Shown piece after piece: positions 19,303 through 28,626 of a stretch of 64,000 bases of DNA. The translations under genes and the position numbers were made by a program. Numbering within the stretch: position 1 is the stretch's first letter; each line of letters opens with the position of its first letter. The notes beneath the pieces were generated by a model that saw only the letters and a list, made by a program, of their open reading frames with translations, did not search any database and was not told the DNA's origin. The DNA is from Sphingomonas sabuli (GTDB taxonomy: Bacteria; Pseudomonadota; Alphaproteobacteria; Sphingomonadales; Sphingomonadaceae), in assembly GCF_014352855.1 (NCBI RefSeq), contig NZ_CP060697.1, forward strand, positions 992,001-1,056,000, written 5' to 3'.

Positions 19303-19959
19303 TCAAGCGTCTGAAGAATCATCCAATATTGCGTCGATTGCCGCAGCCACGTCGTCCACCTTGGCCATGCCGTCGACTCGGCGGACGAGCCCAACGTCGC
19401 GATAGTAGGGCAGGATCGGCGCGGTCTTGGCGCGATATTCGGCAAGGCGCGTGCGCACGGTCTGCTCATTGTCGTCGGGCCGGCGCTTGAACTCGGTGCC
19501 GCCGCAGACATCGCACGTGCCCTCGACCTTCGGCAGCTTGTACTGGTCGTGGTAGGGTGCGCCGCAACTGGCGCAGCTGAAGCGGCCGGTGATCCGTTCG
19601 ACCAGCGCGTCCTCGTCGACGCCAAGCTCGATCACATCGTCGAGCTTGCGGCCGCGGTCGGCGAGCAGCTGGTCGAGCGCCTCGGCCTGGGCGCGAGTTC
19701 GCGGGTAGCCGTCAAAGATCGCGCCCTTGTCGCCGATCGCATCGAGCCGTTCGCCGATCAGCGCGCTGACGATATCGTCGCTGACCAGGCCGCCGGCTTC
19801 CATCACCGCCTTGGCCTTAAGCCCGGTCGGCGTGCCTTCCGCCACGGCCCGGCGAAGCATGTCACCGGTCGACAGCTGAACCATTCCGCGATTGGCTTCG
19901 AGCCGGGCGGCCTGTGTGCCTTTGCCTGCCCCCGGGGGGCCGAGCAGGATGATGTTCAT
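19303..19959 (-). CDS. adk: Adenylate kinase
   Basis: 218 residues; interconverts AMP+ATP and 2 ADP. P-loop GPPGAGKGT at residues 7-15, an AMP-binding region, and a long LID carrying four Cys (CASCG...CDVCG) that fit a structural zinc site rather than the His/Ser/Asp/Thr type of E. coli. It follows secY by 19 nt in the spc operon, as in many alphaproteobacteria. The alpha operon genes that often follow are absent here. Confidence 0.97.
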   Translation of the reverse strand: MNIILLGPPGAGKGTQAARLEANRGMVQLSTGDMLRRAVAEGTPTGLKAKAVMEAGGLVSDDIVSALIGERLDAIGDKGAIFDGYPRTRAQAEALDQLLADRGRKLDDVIELGVDEDALVERITGRFSCASCGAPYHDQYKLPKVEGTCDVCGGTEFKRRPDDNEQTVRTRLAEYRAKTAPILPYYRDVGLVRRVDGMAKVDDVAAAIDAILDDSSDA

Positions 19960-19978
19960 GCCGCTCCCCTCGACAGCT

Positions 19979-21346
19979 TCAGCGGCGGCGGCCGCTCTTG
20001 AGTTTCGCCTTCTTGATCAGGTTACCATATTCGTGGGCGATCAGGTGACTCTGGATCTGGCTGACCGTGTCCATCGTCACGTTGACGACGATGAGCAGGC
20101 TGGTGCCGCCAAGATAGAACGGGATGCCTGCCTGCGCGAACAGGAATTCCGGGATCAGGCAGATCAGCGTCAGATACGCCGCGCCGATCGTCGTGATCCG
20201 GGTGAGCAAATAGTCGAAGTAATTTTCGGTTGCCTTGCCCGGCCGGATGCCCGGGATGAAGCCGCCGTGCCGCTTCAAATTCTCCGACGTTTCCTCGCTG
20301 TTGAACTGCACCGAGGTGTAGAAGAAGCAGAAGAAGACGATGCCCGCGCCGTAGAGCAGCATATACAGCGGACTGCCATGCTGCAGGTAGGTGCTGACAG
20401 TGATCAGCCAGTCGCTGGTGTCGCTACCGGCCTCCGCGCCTGACCCCGCCCACTGGATGACGGTCAGCGGCATCAGCAGCAGCGAGGAGGCGAAGATCGG
20501 CGGGATCACACCGGCGGTGTTGATCTTGATCGGCAGGTGCGAGCGTTCCTGCTGCATCATGCCGCGCGCGGTCTGGCGCTTGGGATACTGGATCAGCACG
20601 CGGCGCTGGGCCCGCTCCATGAAGCAGATGAAGGCAATCAGGCCGACCGCCAAGGCGACGATGCCGAACACCAGCAGCGGGTCCATCGTCCCCGTGCGGC
20701 CGCCTTCGAACAATTGCGCGATGCCGCGCGGCAATGCGGCGACGATACCGGCCATGATGATCAGCGACACGCCGTTGCCGATCCCGCGGCTGGTAATCTG
20801 TTCGCCCAGCCACATCAGGAACAAGGTTCCGCCGACGAGGCTGATCGTGCCCGCCATTTCGAACACCAGCCCCGGCTCGACGACCGCACCGATGCCCTGG
20901 CGGACTGCCTGCGTCTCGAGCCCGCGAACGACCATATAACCCTGCACGAGGGTGAGGACGACGGTCAGGTAACGCGTATACTGGTTGAGCTTCTTGCGGC
21001 CGGTCTCGCCCTCTTTCTTGAGGGCTTTCCACGGCTCGTACATGCTGCCCATCAGCTGGATGACGATGGACGCCGTGATGTACGGCATCACGCCCAGCGC
21101 GATCAGGCTCATGCGCTCAAGCGCGCCGCCCGAGAAGGTGTTGAAGATGTCGAGAACGCCGCCGCTCTGCGTGTCGAACAGCGCCTGCATGGCGACCGGA
21201 TCGACGCCCGGGATCGGGACGAACGACAAGAAGCGGAACAGGATCAACGCACCGAGCGTGAACCACAGGCGCTTCTTGAGCTCCGTCGCCTTTGAAAAGT
21301 TGGCGAGGCTGAGGCTGGAAGCAAGTTGCTCGGCTGACGATGCCAT
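19979..21346 (-). CDS. secY: Protein translocase subunit SecY
   Basis: 455 residues with ten hydrophobic helices. This is the channel-forming subunit of the SecYEG translocon in the inner membrane. Signatures: FVPIPGVD, GVMPYITASIVIQLM (SecY signature 1 region), WLGEQITSRGIGNGVSLIIMAGI, and FSYTSVQFNSEE-like residues in the C-terminal half. It is the penultimate gene of the spc operon, after rplO. Confidence 0.97.
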   Translation of the reverse strand: MASSAEQLASSLSLANFSKATELKKRLWFTLGALILFRFLSFVPIPGVDPVAMQALFDTQSGGVLDIFNTFSGGALERMSLIALGVMPYITASIVIQLMGSMYEPWKALKKEGETGRKKLNQYTRYLTVVLTLVQGYMVVRGLETQAVRQGIGAVVEPGLVFEMAGTISLVGGTLFLMWLGEQITSRGIGNGVSLIIMAGIVAALPRGIAQLFEGGRTGTMDPLLVFGIVALAVGLIAFICFMERAQRRVLIQYPKRQTARGMMQQERSHLPIKINTAGVIPPIFASSLLLMPLTVIQWAGSGAEAGSDTSDWLITVSTYLQHGSPLYMLLYGAGIVFFCFFYTSVQFNSEETSENLKRHGGFIPGIRPGKATENYFDYLLTRITTIGAAYLTLICLIPEFLFAQAGIPFYLGGTSLLIVVNVTMDTVSQIQSHLIAHEYGNLIKKAKLKSGRRR

Positions 21347-21393
21347 GTACGTGAAAATCCCCTAGGCGCTTGGGCCCATATAGGCCGCCTTTT

Positions 21394-21429
21394 CGTCATT
21401 GCGAGGGACGGCGGCCGGTCGGGCCGCCG
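21394..21429. repeat. CGTCATTGCGAG motif plus GC hairpin between rplO and secY
   Basis: The 103-nt rplO-secY gap holds CGTCATTGCGAG (21394-21405). I recognise this as the start of a dispersed intergenic repeat motif common in bacterial genomes. It is followed at once by an 8-bp stem CGGCGGCC (21409-21416) / GGCCGCCG (21422-21429) with loop GGTCG. It could be a repeat-element remnant that acts as an RNA stabiliser or attenuator ahead of secY. Confidence 0.45.
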
Positions 21430-21449
21430 GCGCCCCCGCCGGGACGATG

Positions 21450-21974
21450 TCAGGCCTTCGCGGCGGCTTTCTTCTTGCTGCCCTTCTTGGCAGCGGCCAG
21501 CTCGGCCGGATTCTTCGGCTCGATGATCTCGATCTTGCCGCCGGCCTTTTCGACCGCTTCGCGCGCGCCCTTCGACGCACCGGCAACCTTGAGGTCGAGC
21601 TTGGCCTTCAACTCGCCCTTGCCGAGCAGGCGGACGCCGTCCTTGCCGCCACGGGCCAGGCCGGCGGCCTTGAGCGCGTCATGGTCGAGCGTGCCCTTGG
21701 CATCGAGCTTGTTGGCGTCGATCATCTTTTGGATCGCGCCGATGTTCACTTCGGCGAAGTCCTTGCCGAACGGATTGTTGAAGCCGCGCTTCGGCAACCG
21801 CATGTGGAGCGGCATCTGGCCGCCTTCGAAACCGAACACGGACACGCCCGAACGGCTCTTCTGGCCCTTCTGGCCGCGGCCGGCGGTCTTGCCCTTGCCC
21901 GAGCCGATACCACGGCCGACGCGCATGCGGCCCTTGCGGGCGCCTTCATTGTCCTTGAGTTCGTTGAGCTTCAT
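21450..21974 (-). CDS. rplO: 50S ribosomal protein L15
   Basis: 174 residues (E. coli 144). Canonical start [42 protein letters not shown] and [14 protein letters not shown]. The surplus length is mostly a C-terminal Lys/Ala tail ([22 protein letters not shown]). Binds 23S rRNA late in 50S assembly. Spc operon, between rpmD and secY. Confidence 0.97.
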   Translation of the reverse strand: MKLNELKDNEGARKGRMRVGRGIGSGKGKTAGRGQKGQKSRSGVSVFGFEGGQMPLHMRLPKRGFNNPFGKDFAEVNIGAIQKMIDANKLDAKGTLDHDALKAAGLARGGKDGVRLLGKGELKAKLDLKVAGASKGAREAVEKAGGKIEIIEPKNPAELAAAKKGSKKKAAAKA

Positions 21975-22031
21975 GATTGCACTCGCTTTCGCTTCTGTCG
22001 CGCTGCGCCACGAGGGCGCTGTTGAAAAGGG

Positions 22032-22208
22032 TTACGCCTCGACGGAAACGAGGTGCTGGACCTTGCGGACCTGGCCCATCACTTCCGGGGTGTTTTCGAC
22101 TTCGACGGTGCGGCCCATCTTGTTGAGGCCGAGCCCGACGAGGGTCGCCCGCTGCGTCTTGTCGCGGCGGATCGGCGAACCGGTCTGGGTGATCTTGATC
22201 TTCGCCAT
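22032..22208 (-). CDS. rpmD: 50S ribosomal protein L30
   Basis: 58 residues translated directly from the sequence: it begins [19 protein letters not shown] and continues with [18 protein letters not shown] and [12 protein letters not shown]. Typical bacterial L30 length and motif. It sits between rpsE (5-nt gap) and rplO, its normal place. Confidence 0.95.
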   Translation of the reverse strand: MAKIKITQTGSPIRRDKTQRATLVGLGLNKMGRTVEVENTPEVMGQVRKVQHLVSVEA

Positions 22209-22213
22209 CTCGC

Positions 22214-23029
22214 TTACTCCGTGATCGCTTCGGCCTGGGCCTCGGCTTCGGCAGCGCTGGCGCCACCGCGACCGAGCAGGTCGGCGACTTTCTTGCCGCG
22301 GCGCTGGGCGACCGAGCGCGGGCTGGTCTGTTCCTTGAGCGCCTCGAACGTCGCACGGATCATGTTGTACGGGTTGGACGTGCCGACCGACTTGGTGACC
22401 ACGTCGGCAACGCCGAGGCTTTCGAAGATCGCGCGCATCGGGCCGCCGGCGATGATGCCGGTTCCCGGAGGCGCCGAACGCAGCGTCACGCGGCCGGCGC
22501 CGAAGTGGCCGAGACCGTCATGGTGCAGCGTGCGGCCGTCGCGCAGCGGAACGCGGATCATCGCCTTCTTCGCCGCGGCGGTTGCCTTGGAAATGGCTTC
22601 CGGCACTTCGCGCGCCTTGCCGTGACCGAAGCCGGCCCGGCCCTTGCCGTCGCCGACGATGACCAGAGCCGCGAAACCGAAACGCTTGCCGCCCTTAACG
22701 GTCTTGGACACGCGGTTGATGTGGACGAGCTTTTCGATCAGCTCCTCGCCGCCATCGTCGCCACCACGCCCGCCGCGCCGGTCGTCGCGACGGCCACGGC
22801 CGCCACCACGATCGTTGCCGCCACGGCCGCGTCCACCGCCGCCGCCGCCACGGCCGCCGCGCGGGCCACGGCCCTGCGGCTGCTGCGGCGCATCGGCCGA
22901 AGCGCCGGCGTCGCCGGCCGGAGGATTGCCTTCGGTGGCGACCACTACGTCTTCCTTGGCGGGCACTTCCGTCTGCGCCTGTTCGACGCCTTCGGGCTGG
23001 ACCACCGGGGTTTCGTTTTCGTCAGCCAT
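22214..23029 (-). CDS. rpsE: 30S ribosomal protein S5 with RG-rich N-terminal extension
   Basis: 271 residues against about 166 in E. coli. The conserved S5 core starts at about residue 95 ([36 protein letters not shown]) and includes the [15 protein letters not shown] region. Residues 1-50 are acidic and Ala/Pro-rich. Residues 53-90 are almost only Gly, Arg and Asp in RGG/GRG runs. The ATG directly follows the rplR stop and has GGAG 8 nt upstream, so the extension is translated. S5 functions in decoding fidelity; the extension's role is unknown. Confidence 0.95.
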   Translation of the reverse strand: MADENETPVVQPEGVEQAQTEVPAKEDVVVATEGNPPAGDAGASADAPQQPQGRGPRGGRGGGGGGRGRGGNDRGGGRGRRDDRRGGRGGDDGGEELIEKLVHINRVSKTVKGGKRFGFAALVIVGDGKGRAGFGHGKAREVPEAISKATAAAKKAMIRVPLRDGRTLHHDGLGHFGAGRVTLRSAPPGTGIIAGGPMRAIFESLGVADVVTKSVGTSNPYNMIRATFEALKEQTSPRSVAQRRGKKVADLLGRGGASAAEAEAQAEAITE

Positions 23030-23383
23030 TTAAAACTCCAATCCGCCTTCGCGAGCGGCATCGGCCAGCGCCTTGACGCGGCCATGAAACAGGAAGCCGC
23101 CACGGTCGAAGACGACGGCGGAAACGCCGGCCTTCTTGGCGCGCTCGGCAATCGCCTTGCCGACGGCAGCAGCGCCCTCGCGGGTCGCGTTGCCCTTGTC
23201 CTTCAGGTCCTTGTCGAGGGTCGACGCGGCGGCCAGCGTCTTGCCGTCCTTGTCGTCGATGACCTGCGCATAGATGTGCTGCTGCGAACGGTGGACCGAC
23301 AGGCGCGGCTTGCCCGAAGACACGCTGCGAAGGGCGGTGCGCACGCGACGGCGGCGGCGGTCGAACAGGGAGAGTTTCGCCAT
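23030..23383 (-). CDS. rplR: 50S ribosomal protein L18
   Basis: 117 residues; 5S rRNA-binding protein. Typical [36 protein letters not shown] and C-terminal [28 protein letters not shown]. It lies between rplF and rpsE, with its stop abutting the rpsE start. Confidence 0.97.
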   Translation of the reverse strand: MAKLSLFDRRRRRVRTALRSVSSGKPRLSVHRSQQHIYAQVIDDKDGKTLAAASTLDKDLKDKGNATREGAAAVGKAIAERAKKAGVSAVVFDRGGFLFHGRVKALADAAREGGLEF

Positions 23384-23385
23384 GG

Positions 23386-23922
23386 CTACTTCTTCTTGCC
23401 TTCTTTGCGGAAGATATACTCGCCGCGGTACTTGATGCCCTTGCCCTTGTACGGCTCGGGCTTGCGCCAGCGACGGATTTCGGCCGCGACCTGGCCGACC
23501 TTCTGCTTGTCAATGCCGGAGATCTCGACCGTGTTCGGGTCGGGCGTCTTGACCTCGACCCCCTCGGGAACCGGGAAGTTGACGTCGTGGCTGTAGCCGA
23601 GCTGCAGGCGCAGGTTCTTGCCCTGGGCCGCCGCGCGATAGCCGACGCCGCTGATTTCCAGCACCTTCGAAAAGCCCTCGGTCACGCCGGTGACGAGATT
23701 CTGCACGTTGGTGCGGGTCATGCCCCACGCGGCGCGGTTGCGCTGCGCGCTGGTCAGCGGGGTCACCTTGATCTCGTTTTCGGCGATCTCATACTTCACG
23801 AGATCGTCGAGCAGCTGCATCGCGAGGGTGCCCTTGGGCCCCTTCACGGTCAGCGTGCCGCTTTCCACCGACGCGGTAACGCCGCTGGGAAGCTCGATCG
23901 GTTTCTTGCCAATGCGGCTCAT
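23386..23922 (-). CDS. rplF: 50S ribosomal protein L6
   Basis: 178 residues with two duplicated domains and the L6 signature ([16 protein letters not shown], near 160). Start [14 protein letters not shown]. The ATG overlaps the rpsH stop (TGATG), implying coupled translation. Located at the factor-binding region of the 50S subunit. Confidence 0.97.
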   Translation of the reverse strand: MSRIGKKPIELPSGVTASVESGTLTVKGPKGTLAMQLLDDLVKYEIAENEIKVTPLTSAQRNRAAWGMTRTNVQNLVTGVTEGFSKVLEISGVGYRAAAQGKNLRLQLGYSHDVNFPVPEGVEVKTPDPNTVEISGIDKQKVGQVAAEIRRWRKPEPYKGKGIKYRGEYIFRKEGKKK

Positions 23923-24317
23923 CAGAACACCTCCGCCAGCACTTCGCCGCCGACATTCTGCTCGCGCGCCTCGGCGTCGGACAGGACGCCGCGCGGGGTC
24001 GACACGATGACGACGCCCAGACCGTTGCGGATCCGCGGCAGGTCCTTCGACCCCGAATAGACCCGGCGGCCCGGCTTCGACACGCGCGCCAGGTGCTGGA
24101 TGGCCGGCTGGCCTTCGAAATATTTCAGCTCGATGCGCAGGCCCTTGTGCCCGGCGAGCTCTTCCTCGGTGTACCCGCGAATATAGCCCTCGCGCTGCAA
24201 CACATCGAGAACATGCGCCCGCAGCTTCGAAGCCGGAGTCAGCACCGAATCCTTGCGCGCCTGTTGCCCGTTGCGAATACGCGTGAGCAGATCGCTGAGA
24301 GGATCATTCATCGCCAT
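23922..24317 (-). CDS. rpsH: 30S ribosomal protein S8
   Basis: 131 residues. Canonical [22 protein letters not shown] start and the S8 signature near the C terminus ([30 protein letters not shown]). Binds 16S rRNA helix 21; in E. coli it represses the spc operon through rplE mRNA. Stop overlaps the rplF start by 1 nt. Confidence 0.97.
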   Translation of the reverse strand: MAMNDPLSDLLTRIRNGQQARKDSVLTPASKLRAHVLDVLQREGYIRGYTEEELAGHKGLRIELKYFEGQPAIQHLARVSKPGRRVYSGSKDLPRIRNGLGVVIVSTPRGVLSDAEAREQNVGGEVLAEVF

Positions 24318-24329
24318 AGTAGATCCTCC

Positions 24330-24635
24330 TTACCAGCTCGACTTGGTCACGCCGGGGATCAGGCCCTTGTTGGCCAGTTCCCGAAGCATGATCCGCGACA
24401 AGCGGAACTTGCGATAATAAGCGCGGCTGCGGCCGGTCAGCTCGCAGCGGTTGCGGACCCGGGTGGGGTTCGCATTGCGCGGGATTTCCGCCATTTTCAG
24501 ACGCGCGATCAGCCGCTCGGTCTCGTCCTTGGACTCGTCGTTCGCGATCTCTTTGAGCTTCGCATACTTCGACGCATACTTCTGGACGAGCTTCTTGCGA
24601 CGCTCGTTCTTGTTGATCGAACTCAGTTTCGCCAT
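24330..24635 (-). CDS. rpsN: 30S ribosomal protein S14
   Basis: 101 residues: the long, zinc-free form of S14 (no CxxC). Signature [41 protein letters not shown] at the C terminus. Follows rplE with a 28-nt gap in the spc operon. Confidence 0.97.
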   Translation of the reverse strand: MAKLSSINKNERRKKLVQKYASKYAKLKEIANDESKDETERLIARLKMAEIPRNANPTRVRNRCELTGRSRAYYRKFRLSRIMLRELANKGLIPGVTKSSW

Positions 24636-24663
24636 GACTTAAGTTCTTCTCCTCGCAGACCGC

Positions 24664-25344
24664 TTAAGCAGCCTGCTTTTCCTCTGCTTCCACGGGGAAC
24701 GGGAAGTTGAACAGGCGCAGCAGTTCGCGCGCCTCTTCGTCCGTCTTCGCGGTGGTGGTTACGATGATGTCCATGCCCCGGACCTTGTCGATGTCGTCGT
24801 AGTTGATCTCGGGGAAGACGATTTGCTCCTTGAGGCCCATCGCGTAATTGCCGCGGCCGTCGAACGACTTGGGGTTGAGGCCCCGAAAGTCGCGGACACG
24901 CGGAAGTGCGATCGTGACCAGCCGGTCCAGGAACTCGTACATGCGCTCGCGGCGAAGGGTCACCTTGCACCCGATCGGCATGCCTTCACGCAGCTTGAAC
25001 TGCGCGATCGACTTCTTGGCCTTGGCAATCACCGGCTTCTGACCGGCAATGGCTTCCATTTCGCTCGCGGCCTTCTCGACAAGCTTCTTGTCGTTCGTGC
25101 CTTCGCCAACGCCCATGTTGATGACGATCTTGTCGAGCTTGGGAACCTCGAGACGGTTCTTGTAGCCAAACTTCTCGGTCATCGCCTTGACGATGCGGGC
25201 GTCGTATTCGGACTTCAGACGCGGCGTGTAGGACTTGCCGTCCTTCTTCGCCCCGCCCGACTTGGCCGGCTTGTCCGCCTTCGCGGTCGCCTCGGCCAAA
25301 GCCTTGTCCTCGGTCTGGTCGACCGTGTTCTTGTCGTCAGCCAT
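24664..25344 (-). CDS. rplE: 50S ribosomal protein L5 with N-terminal extension
   Basis: 226 residues against about 179 in E. coli. The L5 core starts at about residue 39 ([25 protein letters not shown]) and contains [18 protein letters not shown] and the C-terminal [27 protein letters not shown]. Residues 1-38 are an Asp/Ala/Lys-rich extension. The ATG has GGAG 9 nt upstream and overlaps the rplX end by 8 nt, supporting this start. Binds 5S rRNA. Confidence 0.95.
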   Translation of the reverse strand: MADDKNTVDQTEDKALAEATAKADKPAKSGGAKKDGKSYTPRLKSEYDARIVKAMTEKFGYKNRLEVPKLDKIVINMGVGEGTNDKKLVEKAASEMEAIAGQKPVIAKAKKSIAQFKLREGMPIGCKVTLRRERMYEFLDRLVTIALPRVRDFRGLNPKSFDGRGNYAMGLKEQIVFPEINYDDIDKVRGMDIIVTTTAKTDEEARELLRLFNFPFPVEAEEKQAA

Positions 25345-25654
25345 TGATCAGCTCTCCGGACTTGACCGCGATGCGGACCTTCTTGCCGTCACGCTCCTCG
25401 AAGCGGACGCGGGTCGCGCTGCCGTCCTTCGGGTCGGCGAGAGCGACGTTCGAAATGTGCAGCGGCGCTTCCTTGCGCTCGATCCCGCCCTGCGGGTTGA
25501 CCTGAGTCGGCTTGCGGTGACGGGCGTGGACATTGACGCCCGACACGACCACCTTGTCGTCGCTGCGGATGACCCGGGTGACTTCACCGGACTTGCCCTT
25601 GTCCTTGCCGGACAGGATCACGACCGTGTCGCCCTTCTTGATCTTCTGCGCCAT
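25337..25654 (-). CDS. rplX: 50S ribosomal protein L24
   Basis: 105 residues with the KOW motif ([24 protein letters not shown]). Assembly-initiating 50S protein. Its ATG overlaps the rplN stop by one base (TAATG) and its 3' end overlaps rplE. Confidence 0.97.
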   Translation of the reverse strand: MAQKIKKGDTVVILSGKDKGKSGEVTRVIRSDDKVVVSGVNVHARHRKPTQVNPQGGIERKEAPLHISNVALADPKDGSATRVRFEERDGKKVRIAVKSGELING

Positions 25655-26022
25655 TACAGCACCTCCGGCGCGAGGCTGATGATCTTCATGTGCTTCTTGG
25701 CGCGGAGTTCGCGAACCACCGGGCCGAAGATGCGCGTGCCGATCGGCTCGTCGCTCTTGTTGACCAGCACCGCGGCGTTGCTGTCGAAGCGGATCACCGA
25801 ACCGTCGGGACGGCGGATGTCCTTGGCGGTGCGGACGATCACCGCGCGGTGAACGTCACCCTTCTTCACGCGGCCGCGCGGCTGGGCTTCCTTGACGGAC
25901 ACCACGATGATGTCGCCGACCCCGGCAACCCGGCGCTTGGAGCCGCCCAGCACCTTGATGCACTGGACGCGCTTCGCCCCGCTGTTGTCCGCGACGTCCA
26001 GGTTGGACTGCATCTGGATCAT
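25654..26022 (-). CDS. rplN: 50S ribosomal protein L14
   Basis: 122 residues, the standard length. [31 protein letters not shown] and [23 protein letters not shown] are diagnostic. First of the spc-type genes downstream of rpsQ; the 29-nt rpsQ-rplN gap is small, so S10 and spc may be one transcript. Confidence 0.97.
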   Translation of the reverse strand: MIQMQSNLDVADNSGAKRVQCIKVLGGSKRRVAGVGDIIVVSVKEAQPRGRVKKGDVHRAVIVRTAKDIRRPDGSVIRFDSNAAVLVNKSDEPIGTRIFGPVVRELRAKKHMKIISLAPEVL

Positions 26023-26051
26023 TGTTCGACCCTTATCCTCTCAGGTTCGGC

Positions 26052-26582
26052 TCAGGCCTCGGCGTCGGCGGTATCGTCCGCCTTCGCCTTGCCCTTGGCC
26101 TTGGACTTGGAGTCCTTGGCCGGCTTCTTTTCCGCCTTGGCGTCCAACGCATCGTCGGTTGCTTCGGCTGCGTCCGCGCTCGTCACTTCGGCCGTTTCGT
26201 CGGCCTTGGCGTCGACCGTCTCGGTCTTCTTGTCCGCCTTCGCATCGGCCTTCTTGTCGGCCTTAGCGTCGGTCGTCTGGACGTCGGCCTTCAGTTCCGG
26301 CGAGGCGACGTCGGGATCGGCGATCTCGACCGCGACCGCCTTGGCTGCACCGATGCGCTCGATCACCGTCCAGGTCTTCGACTTGGAGATCGGCTTGCAC
26401 TCTTCGATCCGGACCTGCTCGCCAGTGCGATAGGTATTGTCGGAATCGTGAGCGGCATATTTCTTCGAACGGCGGATGATCTTGCCGTACAGCGGGTGCT
26501 TAACCCGCCGGTCGACGCGGACGGTGACGGTCTTGTCACCCTTGTCCGAAACCACCGTTCCAATCAGGACGCGCTTTGGCAT
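26052..26582 (-). CDS. rpsQ: 30S ribosomal protein S17 with long C-terminal extension
   Basis: 176 residues against about 84 in E. coli. Residues 1-80 are ordinary S17 ([41 protein letters not shown]...[12 protein letters not shown]). Residues from about 90 to 176 form a low-complexity tail of Lys, Ala and Asp with repeated [17 protein letters not shown] units. The frame is continuous to the stop. 16S rRNA-binding primary assembly protein; the tail is probably disordered and solvent-exposed. Confidence 0.95.
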   Translation of the reverse strand: MPKRVLIGTVVSDKGDKTVTVRVDRRVKHPLYGKIIRRSKKYAAHDSDNTYRTGEQVRIEECKPISKSKTWTVIERIGAAKAVAVEIADPDVASPELKADVQTTDAKADKKADAKADKKTETVDAKADETAEVTSADAAEATDDALDAKAEKKPAKDSKSKAKGKAKADDTADAEA

Positions 26583-26596
26583 CTAAATAGTCTCCC

Positions 26597-26806
26597 TTAC
26601 GCCTTCGCGGCCTGTTCGCGCGCGCGCTGGTTCTGAAGCGTCCTGATCCGCGCGATGTCCTTGCGGACGCGGGTCACGCGGGCGGGCTTCTCAAGCTGGT
26701 TGGTCGCGGCCTGGAAGCGCAGGTTGAACTGCTCGCGCTTCAGTTCGATCAGCTGTTCCTTCAACTGGTCGTCGCTCTTGACCTTGAGATCGTCGATCGC
26801 GGCCAT
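26597..26806 (-). CDS. rpmC: 50S ribosomal protein L29
   Basis: 69 residues of the helical-hairpin L29 type ([50 protein letters not shown]). It lies near the peptide exit tunnel. It follows rplP after 1 nt, in its usual operon position. Confidence 0.97.
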   Translation of the reverse strand: MAAIDDLKVKSDDQLKEQLIELKREQFNLRFQAATNQLEKPARVTRVRKDIARIRTLQNQRAREQAAKA

Positions 26807-26807
26807 C

Positions 26808-27242
26808 TTAACGGTCCTCCTCGATCAGGGTCTCGCCCAGGCGGGCGACGACCTTCGTCTTGATCGGCAGCTTTTCGGCTGCACGCTCGAACGCCGTCTT
26901 GGCGAGCGGGCCGGGAATGCCGTCCAGCTCAAACAGGATGCGGCCCGGCTTGACGCGGGCAACCCAGAACTCCGGCGAGCCCTTGCCCGAGCCCATGCGG
27001 ACTTCGGCCGGCTTGGAGCTGACCGGAAGGTCCGGGAAAATGCGGATCCACAAACGGCCCTGGCGCTTGATGTGGCGCTGGATCGCGCGGCGGGCCGCTT
27101 CGATCTGACGGGCGGTAATCCGCTCCGGCTCCATCGCCTTAAGGCCGAAGGCGCCGAAGTTGAGCTCGGTCCCGCCCTTGGCGTTGCCATGGATGCGGCC
27201 CTTGAAGGCCTTGCGGAATTTGGTGCGCTTTGGTTGCAGCAT
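26808..27242 (-). CDS. rplP: 50S ribosomal protein L16
   Basis: 144 residues. L16 signatures present: [51 protein letters not shown]. Sits near the A-site tRNA on the 50S subunit. Between rpsC and rpmC. Confidence 0.97.
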   Translation of the reverse strand: MLQPKRTKFRKAFKGRIHGNAKGGTELNFGAFGLKAMEPERITARQIEAARRAIQRHIKRQGRLWIRIFPDLPVSSKPAEVRMGSGKGSPEFWVARVKPGRILFELDGIPGPLAKTAFERAAEKLPIKTKVVARLGETLIEEDR

Positions 27243-27260
27243 CTCTTTGTTCCTAAAGCC

Positions 27261-27971
27261 TTAGCGGCCGCGGTCTTCGCGGGCCGGGCGGACTCCGGAG
27301 GTCTGAGCCTCCATCATCAGCCGGTCCTGGGCGGTCGGGTCGTGCCCGAGGATTTCGCCCTTGAAGATCCAGACCTTCACGCCGCAGACGCCGTACGCGG
27401 TGTGCGCTTCGGCTTCGGCGTAATCGACATTGCCGCGAAGGGTGTGCAGCGGCACGCGGCCTTCACGATACCATTCGGTGCGGGCGATCTCCGCGCCGCC
27501 AAGACGGCCGGCGCAGGTGATGCGGATGCCTTCGGCGCCAAGCCGAAGGGCCGACTGGACGGCGCGCTTCATCGCCCGGCGGAACGCGATACGGCGTTCC
27601 AGCTGGTCGGCGACGCCCTGGGCGACGAGCTTGGCATCGACTTCCGGCTTGCGAATCTCGACGATGTTGAGACTGACGTCGCTGTCCGTCATCGACGACA
27701 GCTTCTTGCGCAGCTTCTCGATGTCGGCACCCTTCTTGCCGATGATCACGCCCGGACGCGCCGCATAGATGGAAATGCGGCAGATCTTGGCCGGACGCTC
27801 GATCACCACCTTCGAAATCGCGGCCTGCGGCAGCAGGTCGAGAATGTACCGGCGGATCTTGAGATCCTCGAGCAGCAGGCGGCCGTAATCCTGGCCTTCC
27901 GCGAACCAGCGGCTGTCCCAGGTACGGTTGATCTGCAGGCGGAGCCCGACGGGGGAGGTTTTCTGACCCAT
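27261..27971 (-). CDS. rpsC: 30S ribosomal protein S3
   Basis: 236 residues. KH-domain region with [18 protein letters not shown] and the S3 signature ([47 protein letters not shown]). Part of the mRNA entry channel. The ATG overlaps the rplV stop (TAATG). Confidence 0.97.
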   Translation of the reverse strand: MGQKTSPVGLRLQINRTWDSRWFAEGQDYGRLLLEDLKIRRYILDLLPQAAISKVVIERPAKICRISIYAARPGVIIGKKGADIEKLRKKLSSMTDSDVSLNIVEIRKPEVDAKLVAQGVADQLERRIAFRRAMKRAVQSALRLGAEGIRITCAGRLGGAEIARTEWYREGRVPLHTLRGNVDYAEAEAHTAYGVCGVKVWIFKGEILGHDPTAQDRLMMEAQTSGVRPAREDRGR

Positions 27972-28348
27972 TATGCTTCTTCCTGCTCGCGAACGACGAC
28001 GCGAAGTCGGCTGAACGGCTTGACGATGCGCGTCGAGCGGCCGCGGGCGCGGGTCGCGAAGCGCTTCATCGTCAGCGACTTGCCGACACTGGCTTCGGAA
28101 ACGATCAGCGCGTCGACATCGAGGTTGTGGTTGTTCTCGGCGTTCGCGACCGCGCTCGCCAGAACCTTGCGCACGTCCTCGGCCATGCCCTTCGGGCTGA
28201 ACTTGAGGATGTTGAGCGCTTCCTCGACCTTGCGGCCACGGATCATCTGGGCGACGAGGTTGAGCTTGCGCGCGGAGCCACGGATCTGGCCTCCGATCGC
28301 GAGCGCTTCCTTCTCGCCGACCTTACGGGGTGCAGCTTCCTTGCCCAT
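27971..28348 (-). CDS. rplV: 50S ribosomal protein L22
   Basis: 125 residues. L22 core with [28 protein letters not shown] and the C-terminal loop [25 protein letters not shown] that reaches the exit tunnel. Overlaps the rpsS stop by one base. Confidence 0.97.
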   Translation of the reverse strand: MGKEAAPRKVGEKEALAIGGQIRGSARKLNLVAQMIRGRKVEEALNILKFSPKGMAEDVRKVLASAVANAENNHNLDVDALIVSEASVGKSLTMKRFATRARGRSTRIVKPFSRLRVVVREQEEA

Positions 28349-28623
28349 TAGCGCTTGCCCTTCTTGTCCGAGGCGTGGCCCGGGAAGAAACGGGTCGGGG
28401 CGAATTCGCCGAGCTTCATTCCGACCATGTCTTCATTGACCGACACCGGCACGAACTTGCGGCCGTTGTAGACATTGAAGGTGAGGCCGACGAACTGCGG
28501 CAGGATCGTCGAACGGCGCGACCAGGTCTTGATCGGCGCGCGGCCGCCCTTTGCCTGCGCATCTTCCGCTTTCTTCATCAGCGAAAGTTCGACGAACGGG
28601 CCTTTCCAGACGGAACGGGCCAT
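28348..28623 (-). CDS. rpsS: 30S ribosomal protein S19
   Basis: 91 residues. Start [19 protein letters not shown] and signature [33 protein letters not shown]. Head of the 30S subunit. Follows rplB after 3 nt. Confidence 0.97.
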   Translation of the reverse strand: MARSVWKGPFVELSLMKKAEDAQAKGGRAPIKTWSRRSTILPQFVGLTFNVYNGRKFVPVSVNEDMVGMKLGEFAPTRFFPGHASDKKGKR

Positions 28624-28626
28624 TGC

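Noticed and set aside
22750..22900. CRISPR-like or satellite repeat in the GC-rich stretch of rpsE
   Set aside because: The periodicity follows the Gly-Arg codons of the S5 extension; there are no distinct repeats and spacers.
26022..28439. Several long plus-strand open frames across the ribosomal genes
   Set aside because: They are antisense shadows caused by high GC; the minus-strand frames encode conserved ribosomal proteins in canonical order.
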